Positions 10,345-22,279 of a stretch of 64,000 nt of DNA are shown piece after piece. The first letter of the stretch is position 1. Each line of letters opens with the position of its first letter. A program made the position numbers and the translations under genes. The notes below the pieces were generated by a model. The model saw only the letters and a list, made by a program, of their open reading frames with translations. It ran no database searches and had not been told where the DNA came from. The DNA is from Salarias fasciatus (Eukaryota; Chordata; Actinopteri; Blenniiformes; Blenniidae): positions 22,941,431-23,005,430 of the forward strand of contig NC_043754.1 in the NCBI RefSeq assembly GCF_902148845.1. Direction: 5' to 3'.

Positions 10345-11631
10345 ATGAGGGTGATGATGGAGGAGGAGGAGGAAGAGGAGGAGGAGGAGGAGGAGCTGCA
10401 GCCTCAGATGGAGGAGAAGTGGAGCGACTGTCAGCAGGAGCAGACGGTGAGTGATTCTCTGATTCATTTTCTTCCATCACACAGCAGCAGACGACAAAAA
10501 TAAGATTTTCCTCTCAGCAGCATCTTTAACTTAATGTCTGTTTTCACTGCATTAATCTTATATTTTTAAATTCAAACTGAGCTGAATAAAGAAGCAAAAG
10601 CCTATTCACTCTATGCATACGAATTAATATGACAAATATATGGATCAACTAAAGATGAAAAATTATGAAAAATATTTATTAGCTTTAGGGACAGTATTGA
10701 GAGTATTGGTAGAGGTATAGGAGAAGTATTAGGTATTACTGTTATTATTAGGAGTTAGTTTTAGTAAGGAGCAGTGAGAAGGTATAGAACTACAAACATG
10801 GACGACTTTTTGCCACTTTGGGTGAATTCTTTATTTCTTCTTTTGTGTAATTTTCATAACTCTATCATGAAAAACTTTATTCCTCCACAGGGAAGGAAGG
10901 CTGTATTACAGCCAATCAGGATTAATTAATAAGAACAGAAACAAAGTAAAGGTGAAGTAACATGAGATTTAGAAGGAAAAGACAGATTGTGTCGTGATGG
11001 ACACCATGCGCCGTCTGTAAACATTACGACTAAAAAAAAAAATCAGTTTGAGAAGAGAAAATACTTCAGGATTTACTTTACAATGTTAGCTGCGCCTTAG
11101 CATCATCGAACAGCAACTTTGTTCTATTAATTTCATCTGATTCTGTTTTAATTTCCTACACTTCTTCCTCCTCCTCCTCCAAAAAAAAAAAAACCTTTTT
11201 CCTCCTCGTCCTCCTCCACCCCAAGCTCCTCTTCCTCTTTTTCCTCCTCCTCATCCAGCTTCATTTCCTCTCCCTCCTCTTTCTCCTGCACCTCTTCCAA
11301 CTTCATCACATCTTCCTCCTCCTCCTCCTCCTCCTCTTCCTCCTCCACCCCCGGCTCCTCTTCCTCCTCCTCCTCCTCCACCCCCGGCTCCTCTTCCTCC
11401 TCCTCCTCCTCCTCCTCTGCAGTCCCTGTATTGGGTTTCAGTTCTGACTGAATGAGCACTGATGAATTATTTACAGGGCAGCTGAAGGTCGGGCTGAAGC
11501 CTCCAGAGACCCTCCAGCAGACGCTTCTCCACTCCGCCGAGGAAACCCGACGAGCCCGGGAGGACGGAGAGGAGGAGGAGGAGGAGCAGGAGGAGGAGAA
11601 CTTCTCCAGTCGTGAAGGTGAAACTGGACTA
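10345..11631 (+). CDS. Possible exons of an unrecognised acidic protein
   Basis: Candidate exon 10345-10446 opens with ATG, encodes a run of 12 Glu then LQPQMEEKWSDCQQEQT, and ends in a good donor (CAGACG|GTGAGT). A second candidate starts after TTTACAG near 11477, encodes QLKVGLKPPETLQQTLLHSA then a Glu-rich tail, and ends SSRE at a GTGAAA donor near 11618. The two do not join in phase, so an exon is missing or the model is wrong. The Glu runs come from GAG triplet repeats. I know of no matching family. The bounds cover the candidate exons only. Confidence 0.25.
11160..11420. repeat. (CCT)n/(CTC)n triplet tract
   Basis: About 260 bases of imperfect CTCCTC. The antisense frame reads as poly-Glu with GVEE interruptions and is most simply a low-complexity artefact. 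Confidence 0.9.
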
Positions 11632-11929
11632 ACTGCAGGTAAAACTGGTGTTCGGCCCGGCTCCTCGGAATCTTTTGTTTCAGCCAGTCGAAGCAGGCGA
11701 TCAGACAGACGTCACAGTGGCTCAAATTCTGTTTTTCTCCATCAGATCATTACAGGATGAAAAGTAATCCTCCAATAAAAATAGCAGCACAGCAGCAAAC
11801 CTCCAGCTGATGGATCCTGTTGAAGTTTATGTTTGTAAAGTGAAAGAAAGTTTAACTTTACAGGCAATGAGTGGAAAGTTTAATGACATCCAAGTTATTA
11901 CCACTCGAGAAGGTTAATTGAGGATGGTA

Positions 11930-12175
11930 ATCTGGATGTTAGAGGAAGATGCTCTATAATCTGGACGTTAGAGGAAGAAGATGCTCTATAAACTGATGTT
12001 AGAGGAGGAAGATGCTCTATAATCTGATGTTAGAGGAGGAAGATGCTCTATAATCTGGATGTTTGATGAAGAAGATGCTCTATAAACTGATGTTAGAGGA
12101 GGAAGATGCTCTATAATCTGGATGTTAGAGGAAGATTCTCAAAGACCTGGATGATAGAGATAGACATGCTCTGTA
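11930..12175 (+). repeat. Minisatellite, unit about GTTAGAGGAGGAAGATGCTC + TATAATCTGGAT
   Basis: Six to seven imperfect copies of a 31-38 base unit with the core AAGATGCTCTATAA. A single copy of the same core occurs at 3955-3982. Confidence 0.85.
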
Positions 12176-12855
12176 ACCTAGACTAGAATTCCATTTCATT
12201 TATAGAGAATACAATCTAAAACACTGAACTGATAACACTTTAACTAAAATATGTATTTAAATGAATGAAATTAAAAAAATAAAACCCTATGAAAACTCCT
12301 AAAATCATGTTTCCTTCATAATTTGGCATCTTAATTACAAAAACACTGTTACGTCTGCAAAACAAAGACCCTTAAAGTCTTAAAGCAGCACTGACGTGTT
12401 TCTCATCAACCACTGACCGAAGGATCCGTCACTGTTTCAGTTGGATTATAATGAGTTTGGAAGGAACACATGTGGTCGTTAATCTGAGAGAAGCTTTAAG
12501 CACATCGGACGAAGCAGCATTAATTCATTATTTGCTTCGATCCTTTCAGAGTTTTACCAGCTGAGGTCCCAACGGATTGCAAGGCAGACTAAATTTCACC
12601 CCAAACCCTGGAAAACTCTGCCGGCGAGCCCCCTGACCAGGCACCGGATACTTCTTTTATTTTTTCCTAAGCGTTTGAACTCTGACCCCCGGGCAGTTGG
12701 AACAGAGAGTCCCCCCCTCCCCGGCGAGGTTTCCGGAAACATTCGTTAATGATTGCGGCTCTAATGAAGCGAGACGACGTCTTCATCAGCAGAACACAGA
12801 CGCTGCAACCAGAGCGTCCACAGAGTCCTGACCACATGTTCTCTCTGTCCCGCAG
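12176..12855. other. Upstream region of the P2Y receptor gene
   Basis: No coding exon seen. A splice-acceptor-like CTCTCTGTCCCGCAG ends at 12855, so the receptor's first coding exon may begin there with upstream non-coding exons that I cannot place. Confidence 0.4.
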
Positions 12856-12967
12856 AGGGACGGACGGATGACCGGACGGATGAGGGATTCATGAAGGGAC
12901 CTCAGTAAAATGACGCCACAGGAACAGGAAGTGCCCTGCGTTTGCCACGGATAGCCCTCAGAGGTGC

Positions 12968-15249
12968 ATGATGGGATTGCACGCGGCCTCCGGCGTCCCT
13001 CCGTTCTTCGGCTTTGCGTCCGTCGACCGTCCCAACGCCTCGGGCCCCTCCGCGGCGGCGTCCGTCCCCCCGTCGTCCTGCAGCATCGACGAGTCCTACA
13101 AGTACGTCTTCCTGCCGGTCTGCTACTCGCTGACCTTCGTCTTCAGCCTCACGCTGAACTCGGTGGTGCTGCTGCGCTCCTGCTGCCCGCACGGCGGCGG
13201 CGGGCGGCGCTGGAACACCTCGCTGATCTACATGGTGAACCTGGCCACCACCGACCTGATGTACGGCCTGTCGCTGCCCTTCCTGGTGGCCAGCTACGTG
13301 CTGAGGGACCACTGGGTGTTCGGAGACTTCATGTGCCGCCTGGTCCGCTTCCTCTTCTACTTCAACCTTTACTGCTCCATCTTCTTCCTCACCTGCATCT
13401 CCGTGCACAGGTGAGACGCCTCCCGCAGGCGAACCGCCGCTCACACTCCCAGCCAGAAGAGTTTATCTGCTTCAGACGGGTTTTTATTTTAGTTTCCTTC
13501 ACATCTGCTGGAGAATCCCTATGAAGACCATCAGGGTCCTACTCGATTTACTTCAAGGTCACATTTTATTTTTTTTGTATCAGTCAGTTTTGGGTCTTTA
13601 AGGAGTTATTTTTTTGTGTATTTCAGCAATTCTTTTGAATTTGTTGTTTTTGTGTCTTTACTTGAGTCATTTTGAATTGTTCTTGTGTTTTTCAGCATTT
13701 GCTTTGGATCATTTTTGGTTGTTTAAGTATCTCTTAGCAGTGTTTTGATGTCTTGTGTTCTTTTTTTGTTTAGTGTCTTTTAGCAGTTGTTTGGATTCTG
13801 TTCTGAGTTATTTTGTGCGTTTAAGTTGGTGTTTATGTAGTCTTCTGTCACGTTGTTGTGTTTTAGCAGTCATTTGGAGTCTGCCTGTGTTGTATTTGTC
13901 TTTTGATTCTCACAACACTTCTTCATATATATTTTGTTGTGCAAGTAGTTTGGCAGTTGTTTTGTGCATTTCCTGTTCTTTTCATGTATTTTAGCAGTTA
14001 TTTCTGTTGGGAAAAAAGTGTTTCGTCTTCAGTTGAAATCTGTTTTGGATCATTATTGTTTTTTGCTTAGAGCAAATGGATCTCGTCAACCGTTCTTGAC
14101 GCCTGAACGGCAAAAATACAAAATGAACAACTTTCCCAGAAGAATAACAAAGGACGAAATTAAATTATTTGATCCTAAACTTTTCCAAAACTGTACTTTT
14201 CCAGACAATCTTCAATTGATTTTATTGATTAATAATTAAATATTATGTACCCTTTGAGATCACAGTACGCTGTCGTTCGACTGACAACTGACAGTGTAAT
14301 GATGACAAAGAGTGTCGATTCCTGTTTCCCGAGCCGTGACAGTGTGTTGCTGGTCTGTTGAAGGTACCTGGGGATCTGCCACCCCATGAGGACCATCACG
14401 CTGGAGAGCCGGCGGCTGGTGAAGGGCACCTGCGCGCTGGTTTGGGTGGTGGTCTTCGTCCTCACCTGCCCCATCTTCAGGTTCGCTCAGACCGGACTGG
14501 TGCGGCGAGGCGGGCCGAGCGAGGCAGGGAACGGGACGGTGGAGCAGGAAGGGGAGGGCTACATGAACTGCTGGGACGACGCCATCGATAAGGAGTTTGC
14601 CGACTACGTGCCGTACGGCATCGTCCTGCACCTGCTGGGCTTCTTCGTGCCCTTCGTCATCATCGCCTGGTGCTACTCCCAAGTGGTCCGCACCATATTT
14701 CAGACGCTGCGCTCCCCTCCCAGCTCCGTGGAGGGCGGCGAGGACGGCCCGGTGGGGGACGTGGCGTTGGAGGCGGCCGGGGAGCGGGAGAGGACCTCGG
14801 TGTCCATCTCGGGCTCGCAGTATTCACACTACATCCGGCGGCGGCGGAAATCCATCAAAACCATCGTGACCATCACTCTGCTGTTCGCGCTCTGCTTCCT
14901 GCCCTTCCACGTGACGCGCACCCTCTTCCTGCTGCTGCGGCGCGGCCAGCTCGGCGGCTGCAACGCCATGAAGGCCGTCTCCATCTGCTACAAGGTCACC
15001 CGCCCGCTGGCGTCCTGCAACGCCTGGCTCAACGCCCTCCTCTACTTCCTCACCGGCGATAAGGGCGCCCCCTGCTGCTGGCCGGGGCGGCGCGGCGTCC
15101 GCCGGGACCGCCGCAGCGGCTCCCTCTGGTGGCCGCTGAAAATACTGAAAAAAGAGGGCGTCGCAGAGGACGAGCAGGAGGCCCAGGAGAAGGTGGAGAG
15201 GGAGTTGCACATGGAGAACGAGTCCAAATCTTCAAGGGTCATCTTTTAA
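12968..15249 (+). CDS. P2Y-type nucleotide receptor (class A GPCR), P2Y2/P2Y4-like
   Basis: A plasma-membrane receptor, likely for extracellular nucleotides, signalling through G proteins. Two exons, 12968-13410 and 14364-15249, join at a phase-2 intron (CAC AG|G TAC) to give 442 residues. An N-terminal tail has an N-glycosylation site (RPNASG) and a Cys. TM2 follows with NLATTDLMYGLSLPFLV. The TM3 end LYCSIFFLTCISVHRYLGIC is nearly identical to P2Y2/P2Y4. ECL2 carries the disulfide Cys (YMNCWDD). TM6 CFLPFHVTR carries the HxxR nucleotide-binding motif. TM7 YKVTRPLASCNAWLNALLY carries KxxR and a variant NPxxY. The third intracellular loop is long and acidic for a P2Y receptor. Which subtype it is cannot be settled by eye. 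A P2Y6/P2Y3-like fish receptor is an alternative. A poly(A) signal AATAAA lies at 15701. Confidence 0.9.
13560..14010. repeat. Degenerate TTTTGTGT/TTTAGCAG repeat in the P2Y intron
   Basis: Imperfect copies of words such as GTATTTTAGCAGTTATTT fill most of the intron. T/G-rich and non-coding. Confidence 0.65.
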
Positions 15250-15260
15250 AAAGCTGTCTA

Positions 15261-15263
<3 letters not shown>

Positions 15264-15296
<33 letters not shown>
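15264..15296. repeat. Poly(A) tract in the P2Y 3' UTR
   Basis: About 33 consecutive A just past the receptor stop codon. Confidence 0.9.
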
Positions 15297-15299
<3 letters not shown>

Positions 15300-15700
15300 T
15301 GAAGCTGTAGAAACAGGAAACAGGCTTCCTCAGCTTCACCACCAGTTCACACGTGACGGTCTCTTCTTCTAGTTCTCCCCGTATGGAGTGGAAGCTGGGA
15401 AAGCCCCGCTGAGATTCCTGAAATCCGAGTTTAAAGTCAAACAACTTTAAGGACTCGAGAGTTGAGTTTCCAACGTGTCCACTACGATGTAGCATGATAG
15501 CATGAACAGAGTTTTCATGTTGCTTTACAGCGTTTAGAAGTTGTTTTCTGTCCATTTCACTTCAGCTAGTTACCACAACAAATCCAGCTGAGGCATTATT
15601 GCGTCCAGACTTACACTGTGATGACGTTCTGCAGGTTTCCATTTGATTCACAAGCAGTCGCCAACATTTTTTTGTTCGGAGCAGCCACCACGGTAGCTTC

Positions 15701-15706
15701 AATAAA
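15701..15706 (+). terminator. Poly(A) signal of the P2Y receptor gene
   Basis: AATAAA about 450 bases after the stop. A second AATAAA lies about 50 bases on. Inferred from position only. Confidence 0.5.
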
Positions 15707-15759
15707 AATCTTCATTCAACTACAGTCTGAACAAATTTCCATATATTTATTGAATAAAA

Positions 15760-17100
15760 TGAAACGTAACTGAAGCTTGAGTTTGTCTTCAAAGTGTCTC
15801 TGCTGGTTCAGTCGGCAGGTCGTCCTCCACTCACTGACTCTTTTAGCATGTTAGCATGCTAGCATTTGAGGGAAATGGTCGATGTGATTCAACACTTCCC
15901 CATCTTTTGATCTTGTAAACTGTTGATTTTGTGTCTTTGGCTGCTACATCACTTCCTGCAGTGTTTCTGTTGGTTGTTAGCAGCTGAAGCTTGTAACTAT
16001 CACGCTGTGTAGTGCAACAGAGGTCATGACTGAAGATTTCCAACCACAGCAGCTTGTTTTTAGTCCGAGAAAAACAGAATCACACAGGGTGTGCCCACAA
16101 TCAGCTGTAGAGAATGAAAAGTCAAAAACTTTTTGCTTTTTTTGCAGATGACAGTAGTTTTTACTTAGAATTTACAAAGTAAACAGACAAATGTGAGGGT
16201 GGTCAGTATAAAGATTTACTCTCCTCTAACTTTACATGAGTGAAAGATTTTAACATCTAAAACATGTTGGAGACATCGAGGAGTGTAGAACATTTCAACA
16301 GGAAGGACTTCTGACAGTCCGAAGGGCTTTATTCTTTTAAAGGCACTTGTTTTTTTTTACAGAAGACAATAGTCTTTGTATAATCTCCTCATATCAGAAC
16401 TGACTCGCTCTCCAAACCAGCGAGAGCGACAAAAATTCAGAGAGGAGCTTTTCAGAGTTGTGTGGTCTGAAGAGATTACTCATCCATCCACCTCGGACGC
16501 AGCTGCGCCGTCTGTCTCATTACTCACTACAAGCAGCTGATTCAGTTCAAAACTCCAACAAGCTATGTGCTACACTTCCGGAAAATGTGTCTTCATGCAG
16601 TTTAGCTTGTTAATAATCCGTAGACAGCAGTTAATTCACCCAATTTAGTGTTCCACGTCTGAAGCTCTGTTTGGAAAAGTCTCCTCCATGCTCCGTCTTC
16701 AGACAAGCTCCTGAACCAATTAACATGAAGCAAAGTGCATTTGTGACCACATTTCCCCAGAAAGAGAGCTCTCAAGGACTCAAACTTTCTTTAACCCTCT
16801 ATTTACTACTGTACACAACTTCTCAGGAAAAAAATAATCACCTGAAGCAAAAAGAAGTGAACAGAGTACGGAGCCCTGTGGCGCCCCCTTTCTGATGGAG
16901 GTACTGAGTCCTATCAGCAGAAGGATGAAGGACGCCAGCTCTGAAATGTTTCTGTGTTTACACGATTAAGGCTTTCATTTTGTTAAGTTTGTTATAAACC
17001 ACGGTCTCCTTAAGGAGCTGGAAATGTCGGATTGCTACTTGATTGACAGAAAACAATTAAAAGCTGATCAAGTCAGTTGACAGTTTGTTGATTTCACAGT
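15760..17100. other. Intergenic region between convergent P2Y and FMO genes
   Basis: No gene is seen. Near 16860-16910, GGAGCCCTGTGGCGCCCC resembles a small antisense LINE reverse-transcriptase scrap. The rest is unassigned. Confidence 0.5.
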
Positions 17101-17135
17101 TCATCTGGCATTAACGAAGTCCGCTCGCCGCTCTC

Positions 17136-18898
17136 TCACTCCTTCAGCTCCCACCGCGTGTCGCTCACCAGCCGGTAGTTGATCCGGCGGTAGTTTTCCG
17201 GGTGGATCCTCCGCTGCCGCCACACTTCCTGATAAAGGTCTCGGATCACCGGGTCCAGCGGTGGGAAGTCGGCTGTGCGAGCCAGCGACTGGCAGTACTC
17301 CCACTGGTCCTGGTCCAACACCAGCAGGTGGCGCCGCTCCACGCCGCGCTCCATCTTCTCCTGCTGCTGCCGCCGCACCTCGTCCTCCATCTGAGCCCGG
17401 GACGGTAACGTCACCGAGCCGTCCAGCACCGCCAGGGCGAAGCGCACCTGAGGCGGCAAAGAGATGGGATTCAGATGGCCGATGTTCACCAGAAAATATC
17501 AGCAAGAAGCACGAAGAATGAAGAAGTAATCAAAAGATTGTGCATGAAACTTAACAACTGAGTAAAAAGGTTAGCATGGTGCAAATAGTCGGCAAGCTTT
17601 GCGTGGTTGATTCGTGTTGTGTTGTTAGCGTGGTTGCCGTCGGTTACCTGGCAGTCGAAGTGCGGGAAGGGGAGGATGATCTTACAGAGGCCGATGAAGA
17701 AGAGCGAGGGGAAGGCCGGCGGCAGCAGGAAGCGGTACAGCGGCGCCACCACGTGGTCGTCCACCTGCAGCCCCAGCCGGCCGCAGTCCAGGAACGGGAA
17801 GGTGAAGTTATACCCGGTGCAGAACATCAGCACGTCGGCCACGCCCACCTCACCGTCCTGCAGCCAATCACAGAGCTCCGAGTCAACAATGAGGCAGAAG
17901 TAGTGATTGTTTACCCGCCTCAGGGGTAAATAAAGACTTTATTTAGACTTCTCACATGTTACCAACAACGTTTATTCTACTGAGAGGAAACTGATTAGAT
18001 TGTTTACTCTCCTCAGAGGTAATTAAAGAGATCTTCACCTGGAATCGAACACTGCCGTCCTCCTGCACGGCCTCCAGTGCGCTGCACTGTCGGAGCCCCG
18101 GGGGCAGTGGGAAGGTGAAGCGAGGACGAGCGTGACTGAGACACACCTGGAGGAGGAGGAGAAGAAGAAATTTCACTGTGTAGAACAGACGATCATGACC
18201 GTGTCAGCACACTGCGTTTGTTTTTGTATGTGCGTGTGTGTGTGTGTGTTACCTGTGCTCCAGCCTTAGCCAGTTCCATGGAGATGTCTAACCCTGAAGC
18301 TCTGGCTCCTAAAACCACCACCGAGCGACCGGAGAACGGCTCTGCGAACCGGTACGAGTGGCTGTGGAGCACCTGTCCTGCAGGGAGGCAGAGCAGGTTG
18401 GAAACCTGGTTTGAATCCAGGATGAAACCAGAGTGAGACCTCTTTCAGTGACAGTTTCTATTCTTGTGACGTTGTTGTTGCTGCTGCTCTCACTGTGTGT
18501 TTGGGAGGTTTCAAAGGGACTGTACCTTTAAAGTGTTCGATTCCCGGGATGACTGGGATGTGAGGGTCTGAGTAGTGTCTAAAAACACACATATACACAC
18601 ATATTTTAAACTGGAGGACAATGTGTCGCCCTCAGTGACAACAGCTGGAAAGTAACATTCTGGAATGTTTAAATTTCTCTCTCCCTGTCTCTTCTCACCC
18701 TGAGCAGACAAACACGGAATCGAACGTCTCGGTCCTGCAGTGACCTGACATATCGGATGATGTCACTTCCCAGACCGTCTTCTCCTCGCCATCCTCCGTC
18801 GTCATGACAACAGGATTCACCTTCTCAACCACAGTATTAAACTACAGAAAAACAAACAACGCACAAAGTAAAATAACAACAGGTGAACAGAAAACAAC

Positions 18899-18966
<68 letters not shown>

Positions 18967-19455
18967 CGGACCCGGATGTGTTTGTGAACCTGGTATCTCT
19001 CACAGTAGCTCTGCAGGTATCTCAGAACTTCTTCATGAGGCAGGAAGCTGCTCAGATCCTCCTCGAACGGGAAGTCTGGAAACTTCATCACCTCTTTGGG
19101 AAGGTTCGTCCTGTGAGAGAGAGAGAGAGACCCACACAAAAACCCTTTGCTTGTGGATAGTTCAGCGGTTGTGCGACCCTCCCTGACTATTTCTAGGTGT
19201 GTGACACGCTGCCTGAGTGGGCGGAGCCTCAGACAGGGGACCCTCTCCCTACCTGAGGTCTCTGTACATGCTGCTGTGGACCGGCAGTCCCCGCTCGTCC
19301 GTCCCCACCCGCTCCTCGTAGCACCAGGTGCCGCCGACGCGGCCGCTGAGCTCGAACAGCACCGGGGGAGCGAAGCGGTCCGGGCGGGACAGGATGTGTC
19401 GGGCCGCGCAGAGTCCCGCCGCCCCGGCGCCAACCACAGCCACCCTGTGCAGCAT
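17136..19455 (-). CDS. Flavin-containing monooxygenase, short FMO GS-OX-like type
   Basis: Predicted FAD/NADPH monooxygenase that oxygenates soft nucleophiles (N or S). Eight coding exons on the minus strand: 19253-19455, 18972-19110, 18699-18841, 18526-18578, 18253-18377, 18039-18146, 17648-17857 and 17136-17447. All phases agree, giving 430 residues. The FAD motif is VAVVGAGAAGLCAARHIL at residues 5-22. RVGGTWCYEE is the family's GGxW region. The NADPH fold motif is VVVLGARASGLDIS, with Ala where the third Gly is usual. The FATGY-type motif is MFCTGYNFTFPFL. There is no C-terminal membrane anchor, unlike mammalian FMO1-5. This matches the soluble GS-OX-like FMOs annotated in fish and invertebrates. 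The exon 2 donor (CGG|GTCCGT) is weak and runs directly into a long CA/TG tract. The gene looks intact. The exact substrate is unknown. Confidence 0.9.
18900..18964. repeat. (TG)n microsatellite in FMO intron 2
   Basis: About 32 TG units, ending 8 bases from FMO exon 2. Confidence 0.95.
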
Positions 19456-19479
19456 GGCCGCACCTGAGGGGAAGGCAGA

Positions 19480-20570
19480 GGGGCGGGGCCAATCACAGTA
19501 GTCGATGGGTGCGATGTCACAATCAAACCACTGAAAAGTATGACATTTTGAGTGAAAACCAATTATTTTTGTGTTTTTGTTTCAGAAAAGTACTTGAACT
19601 TATGTGGGAAAAGCAACTGACATGTTTGATATGCTGGAATCCCATTGTGGAAAAGTACACTGTTGGGTAGGAAGAAGTAATAACAGTGACCCTGATAGTT
19701 GGGTGGAGGTATCCATGGATGCTTCTGTGTCTGTGGATATACAAGATATAAAGTCCTGAGAGAGTCCCAGAAGAGATTCACCCCTCAGAACATCTGGAAT
19801 GTGGATGATGGACAACAGGAAGTGGCGGTAGTTTGGAAAAGAATCTGAGAAAGTCGAGGTTGTGTTGTGGTATTGAGAGGAGGTGTTTAGGACTAATGGA
19901 TTTCCAGTTTGTCAAGATCGCCTTCTGGTCAACCATGACAGCCTCCAGCAGAAACCTTTCGTGTTGCCTGAATTCAGAGTTGAAATTACACTGAAAATGC
20001 AAACTAGAGAAGAGAATGGTAGCAGTCCAGGAATCTGTTCAACAGGCGAACAGATCCAGAGGGTCAGGGCAGGTTTGAGTCCAGATATCCCAAACAGACA
20101 GAAGTTAATTTATGATTAGCGTGATAAAGTCTGTGTTGTACATTATAACACACAAATTGCAGGTTTGTATTGTTTTAAAGATCTGGGTCCAGAGGTTGGA
20201 ATGTGGAGCAGAGCCAGGTTTCACTGCCTTTTATTGATGGGGCAGATAAAGTTTTGGCAAGTTGTGATGCCACAGTAGTATTTAGAAAGAAGTTTCTTAG
20301 TTTTTTGGGGAGGATCACCACGTAGATATAAAGATAAGATCTGTCGAATGTTGATTTTAGATTAAACAGCTGATTTGAGTGGCACATATTGTAAGAACCA
20401 ATTCCAATGCTGTCCGGCAAAATTTTGAATTAGATCAATGTTAGTTTGAAAAATATGGACGATTAGAGATTTAGTTTTTCTTTTGTTTTATCATACACTG
20501 ATTTTTTTTGTTTTACCAAATGGTTGTTAAATGAGTTGCCGGAGCAGTGAAGTTGTGACTTTGTTGAAAT
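19480..20570. other. FMO intron 1, no recognisable element
   Basis: A moderately T/G-rich sequence between the first coding exon and the 5' non-coding exon of the FMO gene. It has no coding exon and no clear terminal repeats. It may be an old transposable element that I cannot name. Confidence 0.4.
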
Positions 20571-20579
20571 TCCACCAGG

Positions 20580-21134
20580 TTGGCAGAACTTCCCTTTAGT
20601 CCGTTCATTGCTTTTCACCTGTTGTCCCCCCCTTCGAGGGGGAGTCTTCTCCAGTTTCAGTTGCTGACTCCACTATTACGAAGGCCTATGAACAAGCTCC
20701 GTCCGGACCGGGAGGACACCCCTGTCGGTCCTGCCCGTGGACTGGCTTCGGTTCTACTGCTGGGATCCGTGGTTCTTGTGCTGGACCGTCCAACGGACTG
20801 TCCTCAACATAGTCCTAGGCTTTACTTCTTATTGTCTCATGCTAGCTGTTGCCAAAGCTGTCCGTCCCTGGGAGAGGGATCCCTCCATACTGTGGTTCTC
20901 CCCAAGATTTCTTCTTTTCCCACTGGGTTTTTGGAGTTTTTTCTTGCCGGATGTGAGGGTCGAAGGCGGTGGTTGCTTTGTTCTGTCTCGTTACTGTAAA
21001 TATTGACATATTACCATTATGCTTATTCACTGTTTTTACTTTGACCGACAAATGTAACATCTTGAAGCCCTCTGAGGCAACTGTTGTTGTGATACTGGGC
21101 TATACAAAAATAAATTGATTGATTGATTGATTGA
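20580..21134 (+). mobile_element. Non-LTR retrotransposon 3' tail ending in (TTGA)n
   Basis: Ends GATACTGGGCTATACAAAAA then TAAATTGATTGATTGATTG, typical of fish LINE 3' ends. About 300 bp of it recurs in reverse orientation at 48640-48958, including the CCTGGGAGAGGGATCCCTCC and TTTGGAGTTTTTTCTTGCC blocks. No coding domain is left. The left border is approximate. Confidence 0.75.
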
Positions 21135-21491
21135 ACTGACATTATTAATGAATCATTTCATGGATTGATGAAGAAATGGGACATCTGAGATCTGGTCTCC
21201 TTTGTTTTAACAATCATATAAAGTGCAAGTAACACATTCCTGATACCTTTTTGGTCATTTCTTAAGCTTTGACTGAGAATAACAGGAGATAGGAGATTTG
21301 TGTGTGTGTGTGTGTGTGTGTCTCGGAGTTCACGCCACAGTGGAAAGTTCTAGTTAAAAAGTTACTCATGGGGAAATAAAGGTCACGTTTATGAGCAGCG
21401 GACAGCTTAAACCACTTTAACAACACCCGGTGAGACAGAGTCCGGTTTGAACTTTAACCCGGGTCACGCTGAAAAAACTCATCCACCGAAC

Positions 21492-21503
21492 TGCGCATGC
21501 GCA
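21492..21503. promoter_or_regulatory. NRF-1-like palindrome near the FMO promoter
   Basis: TGCGCATGCGCA matches the NRF-1 consensus. It lies about 90 bases inside the gene from the proposed FMO 5' exon. Confidence 0.45.
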
Positions 21504-21594
21504 TTAGGTCTACGGGTCCGCTCTGCAGATTCCAACAAAATAAGTGATTTAATGCTAAAAACCGGCTTCATCCCGTGATAACAGAGACACTTAC

Positions 21595-21740
21595 CGCTCT
21601 CGACCCGGTCACGAAGCGTATGCGCGTCCGCTGTCTGTTCGGGAAACCCGGAGAAATGCCCCTCCGCGCTCACAGCGTCCTACTGAGAGACCACCGACTT
21701 CACTACACCGCTGCTCACACGAGACATGGAGAGGTGTAAC
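21595..21740 (-). promoter_or_regulatory. Probable 5' non-coding exon and promoter of the FMO gene
   Basis: On the minus strand, CpG-rich DNA ends in a strong donor (GAGAGCG|GTAAGT, exon boundary 21595). The first coding exon has an acceptor CCCCTCAG about 9 bases before its ATG. I infer a spliced 5' UTR. The upper bound is a guess at the transcription start. Confidence 0.5.
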
Positions 21741-22060
21741 GAGCAAAGCGGCGTCCGCGCACAAGGCTGCTTCCGGCTGCAGCAACTCATGATAAAGCGC
21801 CAACCGGAAGAACGTAGAATAACAATTCAGTATTAAATCACCTGGAAGAAAAAACAAAAAACTGCTGTTCTTCCAAGTATTTTTTCCTGATTCGAAGAAA
21901 TTAATCAAAGTATCTTGATTTTTTATTTTTATTTTACAGTGCTCTTCAGTGTTTTCTTTTCATTATTTTTTACTTTTAAAGACTGAAAGTGTGATAAATA
22001 CAGGAGCAGAAACTGGAATAACACAAACCTGAAGTCAATGAAACACCATATAACAAATAT

Positions 22061-22066
22061 TTTATT
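22061..22066 (-). terminator. Poly(A) signal of med31
   Basis: TTTATT on the plus strand is AATAAA on the gene's strand, about 215 bases past the stop. Confidence 0.55.
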
Positions 22067-22279
22067 ACAGAAAAAGAATAAAGTGAGAAAACATTTGCAT
22101 GACTTAAATGTTTGTGGAATTTTTACTCAGCGTCAAAACTTTCAAAAGTTTTTTCCTTGTGGTCAGGAGGAAATGTCACAGTTTGTGATCCTGAAGCCAC
22201 ATGACCACGGTGCTGGCGTCCTGCAGTGAGACTGTCCAAAATGTCCGCCTCAGCCCAGAGAGTCCCCGGCTGAGCCGCT

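Noticed and set aside
11148-11459. Minus-strand poly-Glu open frame of 103 residues
   Set aside because: It is the antisense reading of a CTC/CCT triplet tract. No conserved sequence, and poly-G/F at its end.
12902-13444. Minus-strand 180-residue frame over P2Y exon 1
   Set aside because: A shadow of a GC-rich coding exon. The plus strand has clear receptor motifs.
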